Origin: Clostridia bacterium | GTDB lineage: Bacteria > Bacillota_A > Clostridia > UBA1212 > UBA1255 | NCBI GenBank assembly: GCA_017522515.1 | Contig: JAFWZH010000133.1 | Span: forward strand, 62,001 to 126,000 | Length of the DNA stretch: 64,000 nt | Direction: 5' to 3' | Made by a program: the position numbers and the translations under genes | The notes under the pieces: model-generated | The model's input: the letters and a program-made list of their open reading frames with translations, nothing else | What the model was told of the DNA's origin: nothing | Databases searched by the model: none | In this document: positions 9,290 through 17,620 of the stretch, piece after piece | How the letters are laid out: each line of letters opens with the position of its first letter | Position numbering within the stretch: the stretch's first letter is position 1

Positions 9290-9412
9290 TCAAACCCAAT
9301 CCGGAGGAAGCTCGATTCCACCTTCGTTGGTACCGCCATTACCATTACTTGCGCAGATAACATCTTCACAAGCGAAAGCAATAACCTCAACAACAGGATT
9401 AATAAACTCCAT
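9290..9412 (-). CDS. Small peptide B (40 aa), twin of peptide A
   Basis: A 40-codon gene with ATG start, a purine-rich ribosome site (GAGAGGGG) about ten bases upstream and a stop just before a strong terminator. The peptide starts MEFINPVVEVIAF, has CEDVIC in the middle, then an Asn/Gly-rich stretch and the C-terminus GGIELPPDWV. It shares the PVVEV segment, the EDxIC(A/T)S segment and the last ten residues with peptide A. There is no signal peptide or membrane span. It has its own TTGACA/TAAAAT promoter. I recall short clostridial ORFs of the type KPxxExxxFxxEDxIxxSG in similar settings but know of no assigned function. The gene call rests on the conserved twin, the promoter and the terminator. 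Confidence 0.75.
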   Translation of the reverse strand: MEFINPVVEVIAFACEDVICASNGNGGTNEGGIELPPDWV

Positions 9413-9496
9413 ACGTTACACCCCTCTCGTATTTAATTTACACAAACCACCGATTTAAGTAATAACTTAGTTTTGATAGTCTATATACTCATTTTC

Positions 9497-9525
9497 ATTT
9501 TATATGTAAAGCATCTTTTTGTCAA
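9497..9525 (-). promoter_or_regulatory. Consensus promoter of small peptide B
   Basis: On the minus strand TTGACA, a 17-base spacer and TAAAAT. This is one of the best sigma-A-type promoters in the window. It begins directly downstream of the peptide A terminator and gives an 80-90 base leader before the peptide B start. Confidence 0.75.
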
Positions 9526-9531
9526 TAAAAA

Positions 9532-9555
9532 AATGCAGCCTTAAAAGGCTGCATT
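9532..9555 (-). terminator. Terminator after the 56-residue peptide gene
   Basis: Perfect nine-base arms AATGCAGCC and GGCTGCATT with a six-base loop, followed on the minus strand by a T-tract. It matches the terminator after peptide B closely, including flanking sequence. Confidence 0.88.
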
Positions 9556-9574
9556 CTTTTATCAAAGTAGTATA

Positions 9575-9745
9575 TTATACCCAATCCGGAGGAAGATCAA
9601 TTCCGCCACCGCCTGTGCCTACATTTGAAAGATCATCGTCTTCACCGAAGAATCCACCGGCACCACCAGTAGTACTTGTGCAGATAATGTCTTCAACTTG
9701 GAAGTTAACTACTTCTACAACGGGTAAACCAAAAATCTTTTTCAT
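9575..9745 (-). CDS. Small peptide A (56 aa), twin of peptide B
   Basis: A 56-codon gene starting 21 bases after the stop of the secreted protein at 9767-11527, with AAGGAG before its ATG, so it is co-transcribed with that gene. The peptide begins MKKIFGLPVVEVVNFQ, continues VEDIICTSTTGG, has a Gly-rich part with the acidic GEDDD, and ends GGIDLPPDWV. It aligns with peptide B at both ends and differs mainly by a longer Gly-rich middle. No signal peptide, no membrane span, one cysteine. The paired arrangement (secreted protein, peptide, terminator) suggests a role in secretion, anchoring or signalling, but that is a guess; a modified-peptide precursor is another possibility, although no maturation enzyme lies nearby. 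Confidence 0.78.
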   Translation of the reverse strand: MKKIFGLPVVEVVNFQVEDIICTSTTGGAGGFFGEDDDLSNVGTGGGGIDLPPDWV

Positions 9746-9766
9746 AGTATTCGTCTCCTTCCTATA

Positions 9767-11527
9767 TTATGCTACGTATGCAGCTGCTGAATCGCCGTAT
9801 ACCATTAATGCCTTAACCAATTTGCACATAGGATCTGTTGCTGTGTCTTTATTAGCAGCATAAGCGCCTATGCCGTAAGTAAGTGTACCACTGATTGCTA
9901 TGCCATTAGCGTTGCATGCAGTGAATTTTACTGCCTGTCTAAATTGGTGAGGTCCAATAACGTCAACAACTACTCTGTAGCCATTGTCAAGAGTCTCAAA
10001 CTCTGTGATGTCGTATGTTTTATTGCCAACAGTTACTTTAACAATCTCAGCTTCGCCTTCAAATCTAACTGCGAGGTTTACTGTATCTCCAAAGTATACT
10101 GTTCCTGCTTTCCATGATACTGTAGGATCTAAAACATCTGTTGTAATTGAAGGAACTGTTGAGTCAGCCACATAGTTGTATACACGATCCTTATCAGTAT
10201 CAGAAAGATCACTGTTTACGAGAGCATCAACATTATAATCTCTATAATCTTGTGCTGCTGCACCATAGTTAAGTAAATCCTTTAAGAGGTTTACAAGCTG
10301 TGCGCTTGAGCTAGCATCAGCCAACATTGCGTCGCAGTAAGTTTTTACACTGTAAACGCTCTCATCAACCTTAGCATCGTCAACATAAAGTTCAGCTGTG
10401 AACTCGTCGCCCATTTGCTGAGGTCCGAAGTTACCAAATGAATATACAAACTTGTCGCCATCAGCTACGCCTGTGATTTTCTCACCATCAACCATAACGT
10501 AAGCGTTTGCATCAACACCTTCTGCATAATAGTTAATTGCAATACCATCGCTCAATGTAAGAGAAGCACCGGCAAAAGCAGGATCAACTACTGCAGGAGC
10601 GAATCCTGTGTTAGTTCCCGGCAAAGGATTGTTAACTGTTGCATCGAATGTATAGCCAACAATACCATAGTTATCAACATGCAAACCACCTGTTGTTACA
10701 ATAGAACCATCTGAGTTAGCAGCAACACCGATGTTTACGTTAGCTTGCTTGCAAACAGAAACATTGCTTGCTGTAACTTGTGTTGCACCATAAGCATCTG
10801 CTACAGACATTGCTGTGTAGTAATTACCGCTTATTGAAGAAAGTGTAACTGTTGAAATCAATGTGTTATCATAGTAAACTTTCATTACACCAGCGTTGTT
10901 ATCAATAACCTGTACAGTCTTCCATGTGCTGAGTGAACCTTCAGCAAGATCAACTGTGTAGAATACTTGACCTGCTGTACCGTCATAAGCACCGATTTTG
11001 ATTGTGTCTTTTGTTGCATCTGCTACATCAAAAGCGATAGAAATACCTTTAGATGTATTAGAAACAGCTTGAGAACCAGTAGCACTTTCAAGACCTAAAC
11101 GCAAAGCTGCAAAATGACCTGCTACAAAAGCAGAATCCAATTTTACATCCATTGTTACATGGTATGAAGAACCGATGTAATAATCATGTACATGGTACGC
11201 ACCAGGGTTGAAATTCATGTAGTTGTGATACTTTGAATCACTGTCAACACCCCAGAAAGGTCCGTCACCATCATTACCTGTAATATGCTTAGGTGTACTA
11301 TGATCTCTCAAGTAACCAACATATGGTGCACCACGAAGATAACCATCATGTGAAACAGTTAAATCCTCAGCATCAAACCAGAAACCAGCTTTGTTTGCTG
11401 AATTCGCAACACCGGCATATGTGCTGAGAAGCTCTGTGCTATATGCAAAAGCAAACATACTGAAACTTGCAATAAGTAAAGCTACTGCAATGCAAAGAGC
11501 GAGAACTTTTGAAATTGTTCTTTTCAT
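9767..11527 (-). CDS. Secreted surface protein with LamG-like domain and two C-terminal YGxxAxxY modules
   Basis: A 586-residue exported protein. Residues 1-28 form a signal peptide (basic start, hydrophobic core, AFA end). A laminin-G/ConA-like domain spans about 110-260, including KVYYDNTLISTV, which resembles RFYLDSKLIASV in the neighbouring secreted protein. Two copies of the shared module follow at about 318-435 (ending YGAAAQDY) and 470-586 (ending YGDSAAAY). No sortase motif is present. The start at 11527 is set by GGAGG eight bases upstream; the ATG at 11542 lies on top of that ribosome site. Small peptide A follows in the same transcript. The close likeness to the second secreted protein indicates a paralogous pair. 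The role is not known. Confidence 0.74.
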   Translation of the reverse strand: MKRTISKVLALCIAVALLIASFSMFAFAYSTELLSTYAGVANSANKAGFWFDAEDLTVSHDGYLRGAPYVGYLRDHSTPKHITGNDGDGPFWGVDSDSKYHNYMNFNPGAYHVHDYYIGSSYHVTMDVKLDSAFVAGHFAALRLGLESATGSQAVSNTSKGISIAFDVADATKDTIKIGAYDGTAGQVFYTVDLAEGSLSTWKTVQVIDNNAGVMKVYYDNTLISTVTLSSISGNYYTAMSVADAYGATQVTASNVSVCKQANVNIGVAANSDGSIVTTGGLHVDNYGIVGYTFDATVNNPLPGTNTGFAPAVVDPAFAGASLTLSDGIAINYYAEGVDANAYVMVDGEKITGVADGDKFVYSFGNFGPQQMGDEFTAELYVDDAKVDESVYSVKTYCDAMLADASSSAQLVNLLKDLLNYGAAAQDYRDYNVDALVNSDLSDTDKDRVYNYVADSTVPSITTDVLDPTVSWKAGTVYFGDTVNLAVRFEGEAEIVKVTVGNKTYDITEFETLDNGYRVVVDVIGPHQFRQAVKFTACNANGIAISGTLTYGIGAYAANKDTATDPMCKLVKALMVYGDSAAAYVA

Positions 11528-11597
11528 TTTTTTTACCTCCACTAATTATTTTTCTAAACCCCCATGAAAAGGAAGGGATTCGCTTTAGCAATTTTAC

Positions 11598-11603
11598 ATT
11601 ATA
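11598..11603 (-). promoter_or_regulatory. Likely -10 element of the secreted protein / peptide A operon
   Basis: A perfect TATAAT on the minus strand about 70 bases before the start codon. There is no convincing -35 at 17 bases; the upstream DNA is A/T tracts, which could act as an UP-type element. Confidence 0.4.
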
Positions 11604-11666
11604 CAAAGCACTTTTGCAAGTATTTTTTTTAAAACACAAAAAACTAACAAAAAAAACACAAAAAAA

Positions 11667-12839
11667 TCAAAATTCTTTCCTTAATGCCGCAAAAGACTCC
11701 TTAGAATTTTTAATTGTATCCATGCTTACGCAGTATGCCAATCTAAAGTAACCCGGACATCCGAAGCCGGTACCGCTTACAAGAACAAGTCTGTGTTCAA
11801 GAGCTTTTTTGCAAAATACCACATCATCTTCTATAGGTGCTTTAGGGAATAAATAAAACGCACCTTGCGGTTTTTCACACTCATATCCTGTATCTATAAG
11901 TATCTCGTAAAGCGCATCTCTGCGTTCCTTATATGCCTCAAGCCCTGCAACATCATCAAGATGTTCTGCAACTACTTTCTGAAAAAGTCCCGGTGCATTA
12001 ACAAAACCAAGCGTTCTGTTGCAGAAAATCATTGCATCAGCAAGTATTGATGCACCCTCTATTGCAGGATTTATCGCCACATATCCGATTCTCTCTCCCG
12101 GCAGTGCCAAGGACTTACTAAAGGAATTTACTACTATCGAATTACTGAATATGGCACTGATTGCAGGAACTTTTACTCCGTCATAAACAATTTTAACGTA
12201 TGGCTCGTCAGAAACCACATATATTGTATGACTTTTTTCCTTTTCAACTTTCTCCAAAACTGCATTTAATGCTCTTAAACTCTCCTCTGTATATACAGCA
12301 CCACTTGGATTATTGGGAGAATTAAGTATAATCGCCTTTGTTTTGTCTGTAATTGCTTTTTCTATTGCTTCTACATCAAGTTGAAATGTCCCCGGGACAG
12401 AAGGCACCGGAACAATTTTACCGCCAAAATTTGAAACATATCCTCTGTATTCTCCAAAGAAGGGCGCAATAACAATAACTTCATCACCGGGATTCAGTAT
12501 AGAATCCATCGTAATTGAAAGTCCTGCCGCAGCTCCCGTTACCATGATTATATTATCTCCCGAGAAATCAACTCCTGTTTCTTTTTTCAAATAAGACGCT
12601 ATCTTTGCGCGCACATCGGGATAACCTGCATTTGCCATGTATTTATGTATGCCCGGTTCAGAGGCATATCTTTTTAAATCCTCAATTACCGATTGGGGCG
12701 GCTCCGGGTCAGGATTTCCGAGTGCAAAGTCATAAACATTCTCTGCACCGTATTTCTTTTTTAATATATTTCCTTGTTCAAACATAGCTCTAATTGCAGA
12801 GCCACCTGCCAAGCTGCCAACTATTCTGTCTGAAAACAT
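11667..12839 (-). CDS. Class I/II pyridoxal-phosphate aminotransferase (AspB-like)
   Basis: A 390-residue fold-type I transaminase. Visible landmarks are ALGNPDPEPP near the N-terminus, VTGAAAGLS (cofactor phosphate loop), NSPNNPSGAVY near 172, SDEPYVKIVYDG near 205 with the Asp that contacts the pyridine nitrogen and the Tyr, SFSKSLALPGERIGY near 237 with the Schiff-base lysine, and a C-terminal FRLAYC carrying the substrate-carboxylate arginine. Aspartate or another amino acid is likely the donor, but substrate cannot be fixed. Ribosome site GAGG precedes the ATG. It follows rpe and ends the priA-rpe housekeeping run. Confidence 0.9.
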   Translation of the reverse strand: MFSDRIVGSLAGGSAIRAMFEQGNILKKKYGAENVYDFALGNPDPEPPQSVIEDLKRYASEPGIHKYMANAGYPDVRAKIASYLKKETGVDFSGDNIIMVTGAAAGLSITMDSILNPGDEVIVIAPFFGEYRGYVSNFGGKIVPVPSVPGTFQLDVEAIEKAITDKTKAIILNSPNNPSGAVYTEESLRALNAVLEKVEKEKSHTIYVVSDEPYVKIVYDGVKVPAISAIFSNSIVVNSFSKSLALPGERIGYVAINPAIEGASILADAMIFCNRTLGFVNAPGLFQKVVAEHLDDVAGLEAYKERRDALYEILIDTGYECEKPQGAFYLFPKAPIEDDVVFCKKALEHRLVLVSGTGFGCPGYFRLAYCVSMDTIKNSKESFAALRKEF

Positions 12840-12859
12840 AACTTTTCCTCACTTACTGT

Positions 12860-13510
12860 TTAAGATTTTAAAATTTTTATTACTTCCGCAGGATCTTTTG
12901 CTCCGAAAACAGCACTTCCTGCTACCAAAACATTCGCGCCTGCCTCTCTTACTTCTTTATATGTTACTGTATCAACGCCGCCATCCACTTCAATATCAAG
13001 CTCTGTTAATCCCATATCGTTTGCCATTTTTCGCAAATCTGCAATTTTACGCGTAGTAGATTTGATATACGATTGACCTCCAAATCCGGGATTCACTGAC
13101 ATAAGAAGTACCATGTCAACTTCCGGCAAAATATATTCTAAAGTAGAAACAGGCGTTGCCGGATTTAATGCCACAGCTGCTTTTACTCCAAACTTTTTTA
13201 TAAGCTGAATTGTTCTGTGAAGATGTATGCAAGCTTCTTGATGTACAGAAATAATATCCGCACCGGATTTTACAAAATCCTCTATGTATTTATCGGGATT
13301 TTCAATCATAAGATGCACGTCAAATGGAAGTTTTGTTGTTTTTCTTGCACATTTGATAACCGGCATACCAAATGATATATTAGGAACAAAATGTCCGTCC
13401 ATAACATCAATATGCACCAAATCTGCACCTGCCGACTCAATCATTTGTATTCCTTTTCCCAATTCACTGAAATCAGCCGAAAGTATGGAAGGAGCTACTT
13501 GTATTTTCAT
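12860..13510 (-). CDS. rpe: Ribulose-phosphate 3-epimerase
   Basis: A 216-residue TIM-barrel enzyme that interconverts ribulose 5-phosphate and xylulose 5-phosphate in the pentose phosphate pathway. Signature segments are VAPSILSADF at the start, HIDVMDGHFVPNISFG near 34, DVHLMIENPD near 64, VNPGFGGQSY near 137 and DGGVDTVT near 171, which supply the metal-binding His/Asp set and the phosphate-binding end. The start at 13510 is preferred to the TTG at 13531, which covers the ribosome site AAAGGA. It lies directly after rsgA, as in many Bacillota. Confidence 0.96.
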   Translation of the reverse strand: MKIQVAPSILSADFSELGKGIQMIESAGADLVHIDVMDGHFVPNISFGMPVIKCARKTTKLPFDVHLMIENPDKYIEDFVKSGADIISVHQEACIHLHRTIQLIKKFGVKAAVALNPATPVSTLEYILPEVDMVLLMSVNPGFGGQSYIKSTTRKIADLRKMANDMGLTELDIEVDGGVDTVTYKEVREAGANVLVAGSAVFGAKDPAEVIKILKS

Positions 13511-13540
13511 TAAAATCAAATCCTTTCTCAACTATATTAA

Positions 13541-14446
13541 TCACTTATACCTGTTTTTATATTTTTCATTCAATTCTTTGTAAATTACAGAATATCTTTG
13601 AAGTCTTGCCGGGTGCATTTTACCCTCATCAATCAGCTTTCCCGCAAAACATCCCGGTTCTCCCGTGTGGCTGCAATCCTGAAATCTACATATACCCTCG
13701 TTATTATACATCTCGGGATAATAATTCTGCAAGTATCTCGGTTCAATGCTGTCCGCCTCCAACATACTGAATCCCGGAGAATCTATTATAAACGTCGTAT
13801 TCTTAAAACCTTTTGTAACTTTAAATAATTCAGAGTGTCTCGTAGTATGCCTTCCTCGTCCTGTTTTTTCGCTTAAGTTTCCTGTATCCATAATATTTTC
13901 ACCGGCAACAGCATTTATAAAAGTTGATTTACCGGCACCTGATTGTCCGGCAATAACAGACGTTGCCCCGTCAATATATTCGATAACAGGTTTAAAACTT
14001 TCAAGATTTTTTGCAGACGTAATAAAACACTTAACTGCAGGAGAATATTGTTCAACCATAGATTCTGCATATTCAGGTTCTTGATCCGACTTGCTTATCA
14101 TTAAGACAAACTCAACTTTAATTATTTGCGCCGAAATAAGCATCTTGTCCAAAAGTAACAGATCCGGTTTTGGATTAGACGAAGCCGCAACAAAAATCAG
14201 TTTATCAATATTAGCAACCGCCGGACGGCGGAGCTCACTCTTTCTGGGAGCAATTTCCACAATCGCAGCGGTTTTATTCTTGTCATCAATCTCACTCAAT
14301 GCAACCCTATCACCTATAAGCGGTTTTTTGGCATCCTTACGGAATATTCCTCTGGCGCTACATTGATATATTCTGCCCGCGCCTTCTGCCCATACACTAT
14401 ATATGCCACCAAGGCCTTTTAATATAACTCCGTTATCCATATACAT
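13541..14446 (-). CDS. rsgA: Small-subunit-dependent GTPase A (ribosome maturation)
   Basis: A 301-residue circularly permuted GTPase that checks late 30S maturation. An N-terminal OB-fold (about 1-70) is followed by the GTPase with motifs in permuted order: a G4-like SKSD near 118, then GQSGAGKSTFINA near 166 (P-loop), DSPGF near 218, and a C-terminal zinc site (CRFQDCSHTGEPGC). The gene overlaps the end of prkC; both ATG codons at 14446 and 14440 are possible and no clear ribosome site separates them, so translation may be coupled. It is part of the prpC-prkC-rsgA-rpe arrangement, where PrkC is known in other species to phosphorylate RsgA. Confidence 0.95.
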   Translation of the reverse strand: MYMDNGVILKGLGGIYSVWAEGAGRIYQCSARGIFRKDAKKPLIGDRVALSEIDDKNKTAAIVEIAPRKSELRRPAVANIDKLIFVAASSNPKPDLLLLDKMLISAQIIKVEFVLMISKSDQEPEYAESMVEQYSPAVKCFITSAKNLESFKPVIEYIDGATSVIAGQSGAGKSTFINAVAGENIMDTGNLSEKTGRGRHTTRHSELFKVTKGFKNTTFIIDSPGFSMLEADSIEPRYLQNYYPEMYNNEGICRFQDCSHTGEPGCFAGKLIDEGKMHPARLQRYSVIYKELNEKYKNRYK

Positions 14447-16835
14447 TAATCACTTTGTGGAGAGAAGGAGACTCTCCTACTTCTCCTATATAAATGTATA
14501 CCTTCGTCGGTGCGCCAGTCAAAGACAAGGGAACTTCGTATTTTATAGGGAACTTAAGTAAATCAAGGGAGGGAGACATGTATACAATTCTTCTTGTGTT
14601 GTTCATGCCGTCAACAAACGCCTCTATTCTAATAGAACAGGCATTTCCTTTAATTAAGCTATCCGGATTAATTGTTGGTCCAATTGTCTCATTCGGATCA
14701 AGCGTAGGTGTTGGAGTTAATGTAGCCGTAGGTGTCGGAGTCGGTGTTAACGTAGGCTCTGCAGTCGTTTCCTCTCCTGTAGGAGCTATCGTCGGCGTAG
14801 GAGTAGGAGTTGGTGTAACTGTAGGAAGTGCCATAGTAAGCTCTTTTTTAGGTAAAATATCACTCAAATCATAGAAGTAAATATTTACTGTTTCTCCAAT
14901 CATAAGCTGCGTACCAGCAGGAGGATACTGTGAGACGACTTTATCGTGTGCATATACATGCTGATCAGACGGCAAATTCCCATCGTCAGGCGTACCATCC
15001 GCAGGACCTTCTGTTTGGTCCGGTTTCGGTGTAACCTTTGAAGTTTCATTTCTTATGTCGGGAGTATTTTCTTCCTCTGTAAGAGGTACTATTTCATCAG
15101 ACGGAAAGCCCGTTTGTTCAGAGTCAGTAGCTTCCGGTGTATTAGTTGTTTCTGTAGGTTCTTTTGTAGGTTCCTCAGTAGGTTCCTCAGTAGGTGTAGG
15201 TGTTGGGAACAAGTGATCTATTTCAGCAGAAGGAGAAGGATATACCACTCCGACTTTCAAACCTACATCTTGTCTTGTAAGTGCCTGCTGAGCTTCTTCT
15301 AATGTCATTCCTTTGAGATTAGGTACTGTTACGGATTTATTAAGCTTTCCTGTGCTGTAATAAATAACAATCGTATCGCCCTTTTCTATTATACTTCCCA
15401 CTCCCGGAGAAGTTCTTATTATTTTACCATCTGCAAATTTGGCACTGTTAAGTTCTTTATATTCTACAATAATTTCTTGTGTTTCTAAAGTGGTGCCTAC
15501 ATGCTGAAATGATTGACCCGAAAAATCTTCTAATATAATTGATCCTTCTCTTGCCGCAACCGAAAGAGTAATAGATTCTCCTTGCAAGAGCTTTTTGCCT
15601 TCTTCAACTGACTGCTTAATAACAAATCCTGCAGGATAAACCTCATTAATAACTATTTCTTGTTTAACATCAATGCCGTTTTCGCTAAGTACTTGAGAAA
15701 CAGCCGAAGCTGACATTCCCACATAATTATTAACTTTATATTCAACTATATCATAATTTTTGAAATCGCCTTTTATTGAAGAAAACATACTAAATACAAA
15801 AAAGGCAACAAGAATAGATACAAGCACTGCCATCAAATACGTAACTGTCTGAGAAACAACATCACGCACCATAACGTTTTTTTCTTCTTGAATGCCGTAA
15901 TTTATTATTGCCGAACCGCCATTTTCTGTAAGAATGGTATCTTCTTCTATATCTTCTTCTAAGTCCAAGCTATAATCTGTATAATTCGCAAGGAAAGACA
16001 AATAAGGATTTTTCATTACTTTTATAAGCTGGTCGTACATTTCTCCGGCCGACTGGAATCTCTGGTTAGTTTCTTTCTTTGTGGCGAGAACTATTAAATC
16101 GCTTACTCCGTAAGGAATTTTGGGATCGACTTCACTTGGCGGCTTTATTTTACCGTCTATGTGCTTCATCGCAATCGAAACATGAGAATCTCCGTCATAG
16201 GGTACATTTCCGGTAATCATCTCATACATTGTTATACCAATGGAATATATATCAGAACGCTCGTCAACAAAACCTCCGCGAATTTGTTCCGGAGAAAGGT
16301 AATGTACAGAACCGGCACTGTCGTTCGCCGCTGATTTTGTAGCAGAAGATACTGCTCTGGCAATACCAAAATCCGTAAGTTTAACTTCACCTTCTGCTGT
16401 AATCATTACATTGAGAGGCTTAATGTCTCTGTGTATAATTTTATTTTTATGTGCATGGTCAACAGCCGAAAGAATTTGAGCAGAAATTTTTAAAGTATTT
16501 CTCCACGGCAGTCTTTTCTTAGCCTTAATAAGCTCATCCAAAGACAAACCATCGATATACTCCATTACAATATATTGAATATCCTCATCATTTCCCATAT
16601 CGTATATAGCTACAATATTGGGATGAGAAAGTTTTTGTGCTGCTGCCGCCTCATTTTTGAATCTGTTGATAAATTCTTCGTCATAACAAAATTCTTTTTT
16701 TAGAATCTTTAACGCAACTACGCTATCAGTCTGCAAATCCAAACCTTTATAGACAAAAGACATGCCACCTTCGCCTATCTTCTCATGAATCTCGTATCTG
16801 TCATTAAGTATATATCCTAAAGTCAAATCTTCCAT
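14433..16835 (-). CDS. prkC: PASTA-domain Ser/Thr protein kinase
   Basis: An 800-residue membrane kinase that senses cell-wall fragments. The kinase domain has GEGGMSFVYKG at 21-31, catalytic Lys43, HRDIKPLN at 135-142, and DFG at 155-157. One membrane span lies at about 327-352. Outside are PASTA repeats at about 363-428, 429-495 and a third starting at 502. The third is interrupted at about 539-625 by an insertion rich in Thr, Pro and Glu, then resumes (KVVSQYPPAGTQL). A second linker of Thr-Pro repeats (about 671-715) leads to a C-terminal beta-type domain. PrkC proteins are usually 600-670 residues, so this one is enlarged by its linkers. It lies next to its phosphatase prpC. Confidence 0.95.
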   Translation of the reverse strand: MEDLTLGYILNDRYEIHEKIGEGGMSFVYKGLDLQTDSVVALKILKKEFCYDEEFINRFKNEAAAAQKLSHPNIVAIYDMGNDEDIQYIVMEYIDGLSLDELIKAKKRLPWRNTLKISAQILSAVDHAHKNKIIHRDIKPLNVMITAEGEVKLTDFGIARAVSSATKSAANDSAGSVHYLSPEQIRGGFVDERSDIYSIGITMYEMITGNVPYDGDSHVSIAMKHIDGKIKPPSEVDPKIPYGVSDLIVLATKKETNQRFQSAGEMYDQLIKVMKNPYLSFLANYTDYSLDLEEDIEEDTILTENGGSAIINYGIQEEKNVMVRDVVSQTVTYLMAVLVSILVAFFVFSMFSSIKGDFKNYDIVEYKVNNYVGMSASAVSQVLSENGIDVKQEIVINEVYPAGFVIKQSVEEGKKLLQGESITLSVAAREGSIILEDFSGQSFQHVGTTLETQEIIVEYKELNSAKFADGKIIRTSPGVGSIIEKGDTIVIYYSTGKLNKSVTVPNLKGMTLEEAQQALTRQDVGLKVGVVYPSPSAEIDHLFPTPTPTEEPTEEPTKEPTETTNTPEATDSEQTGFPSDEIVPLTEEENTPDIRNETSKVTPKPDQTEGPADGTPDDGNLPSDQHVYAHDKVVSQYPPAGTQLMIGETVNIYFYDLSDILPKKELTMALPTVTPTPTPTPTIAPTGEETTAEPTLTPTPTPTATLTPTPTLDPNETIGPTINPDSLIKGNACSIRIEAFVDGMNNTRRIVYMSPSLDLLKFPIKYEVPLSLTGAPTKVYIYIGEVGESPSLHKVINVYG

Positions 16836-16858
16836 TTTATAACGTCCTTTTTTGTTTT

Positions 16859-17587
16859 TTAAAGAACTACTGCCAGTGCCGTAATGTTATCCATACCGCC
16901 CTCATCATTTGCCGCATCAATAAGCTGTTGGCACAAGTCTTTAGGTTCTTTTTCTTTGAGGACAATCTCTAATATCTTAGAGTCCTCAACCATTTTATCC
17001 AATCCGTCTGAACACAGCAGTAAAACATCTCCTGCTTTATATTCTATCTCAAACATATCCGGCTCAAAATAGCTTTCTATGCCCAGGGCTCTTGTAATCT
17101 CATTTCTTCTGGGATGAACCCTTGCTTCTTCTTCTTTGATACTTCCCGCTTTAAGCAACTGCCCCACATAAGAATGATCCTCTGTTATTTGCTTTATTTT
17201 ATATCCCGAAATAAAATAAGCTCTGCTGTCACCCAAATTACCTATTATAATTTTATCATCTGCCACAACAGCCGCTACAGCTGTAGTTCCCATGCCTATT
17301 TTTGTAACATCTGCAGCTGCTTTATATAAGATTATATCGTTAGCTCTGCGAAATGTGTTTCTTATAAATTCTGCAGCTTTCTCTATCGTTTTAATACCGT
17401 GGTTATTCTCTGCACCTTTTACAAATGCATCTACCGCGACAGCACTTGCAACCTCACCTGCATTGTGACCGCCCATTCCGTCTGCAACAATAAAAAAGCC
17501 CAACCCTGAATCAGCTACGAAACCTCCGTAACTGTCCTGATTGATCTTCCTTACTTTTCCTTTATCGCTTACAGCAAAAAAGTTCAT
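16859..17587 (-). CDS. prpC: PP2C-type Ser/Thr phosphatase
   Basis: A 242-residue metal-dependent phosphatase that reverses phosphorylation by PrkC. The PP2C motifs are present: INQDSYGG near 15 (metal Asp), VADGMGGHNAGEVAS near 35, GNLGDSRAYF near 115, LLCSDGLDKMV near 190 and DNITALAV at the C-terminus. The ATG has GGAGG eight bases upstream. It lies between rlmN and prkC with short gaps in the same direction, the usual bacterial order. No membrane segment, so cytosolic. Confidence 0.96.
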   Translation of the reverse strand: MNFFAVSDKGKVRKINQDSYGGFVADSGLGFFIVADGMGGHNAGEVASAVAVDAFVKGAENNHGIKTIEKAAEFIRNTFRRANDIILYKAAADVTKIGMGTTAVAAVVADDKIIIGNLGDSRAYFISGYKIKQITEDHSYVGQLLKAGSIKEEEARVHPRRNEITRALGIESYFEPDMFEIEYKAGDVLLLCSDGLDKMVEDSKILEIVLKEKEPKDLCQQLIDAANDEGGMDNITALAVVL

Positions 17588-17620
17588 TTTACATGCCTCC
17601 GAAATGTATTAGCTTGCTGA

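Noticed and set aside
9159..9863. Plus-strand reading frames across the small-peptide region (9159-9458, 9519-9863)
   Set aside because: They lie opposite the two peptide genes and lack ribosome sites. The twin peptides, promoters and terminators all read on minus.
14494..14874. Long plus-strand frame with Val/Gly repeats opposite the PASTA kinase linker
   Set aside because: It is the complement of the Thr-Pro repeat coding DNA; no ribosome site or recognisable protein.
14691..14880. Short tandem DNA repeat taken as a CRISPR-like or microsatellite array
   Set aside because: The repeats are imperfect and coding (Thr-Pro linker), with no spacers. No CRISPR array or cas gene is present in the window.
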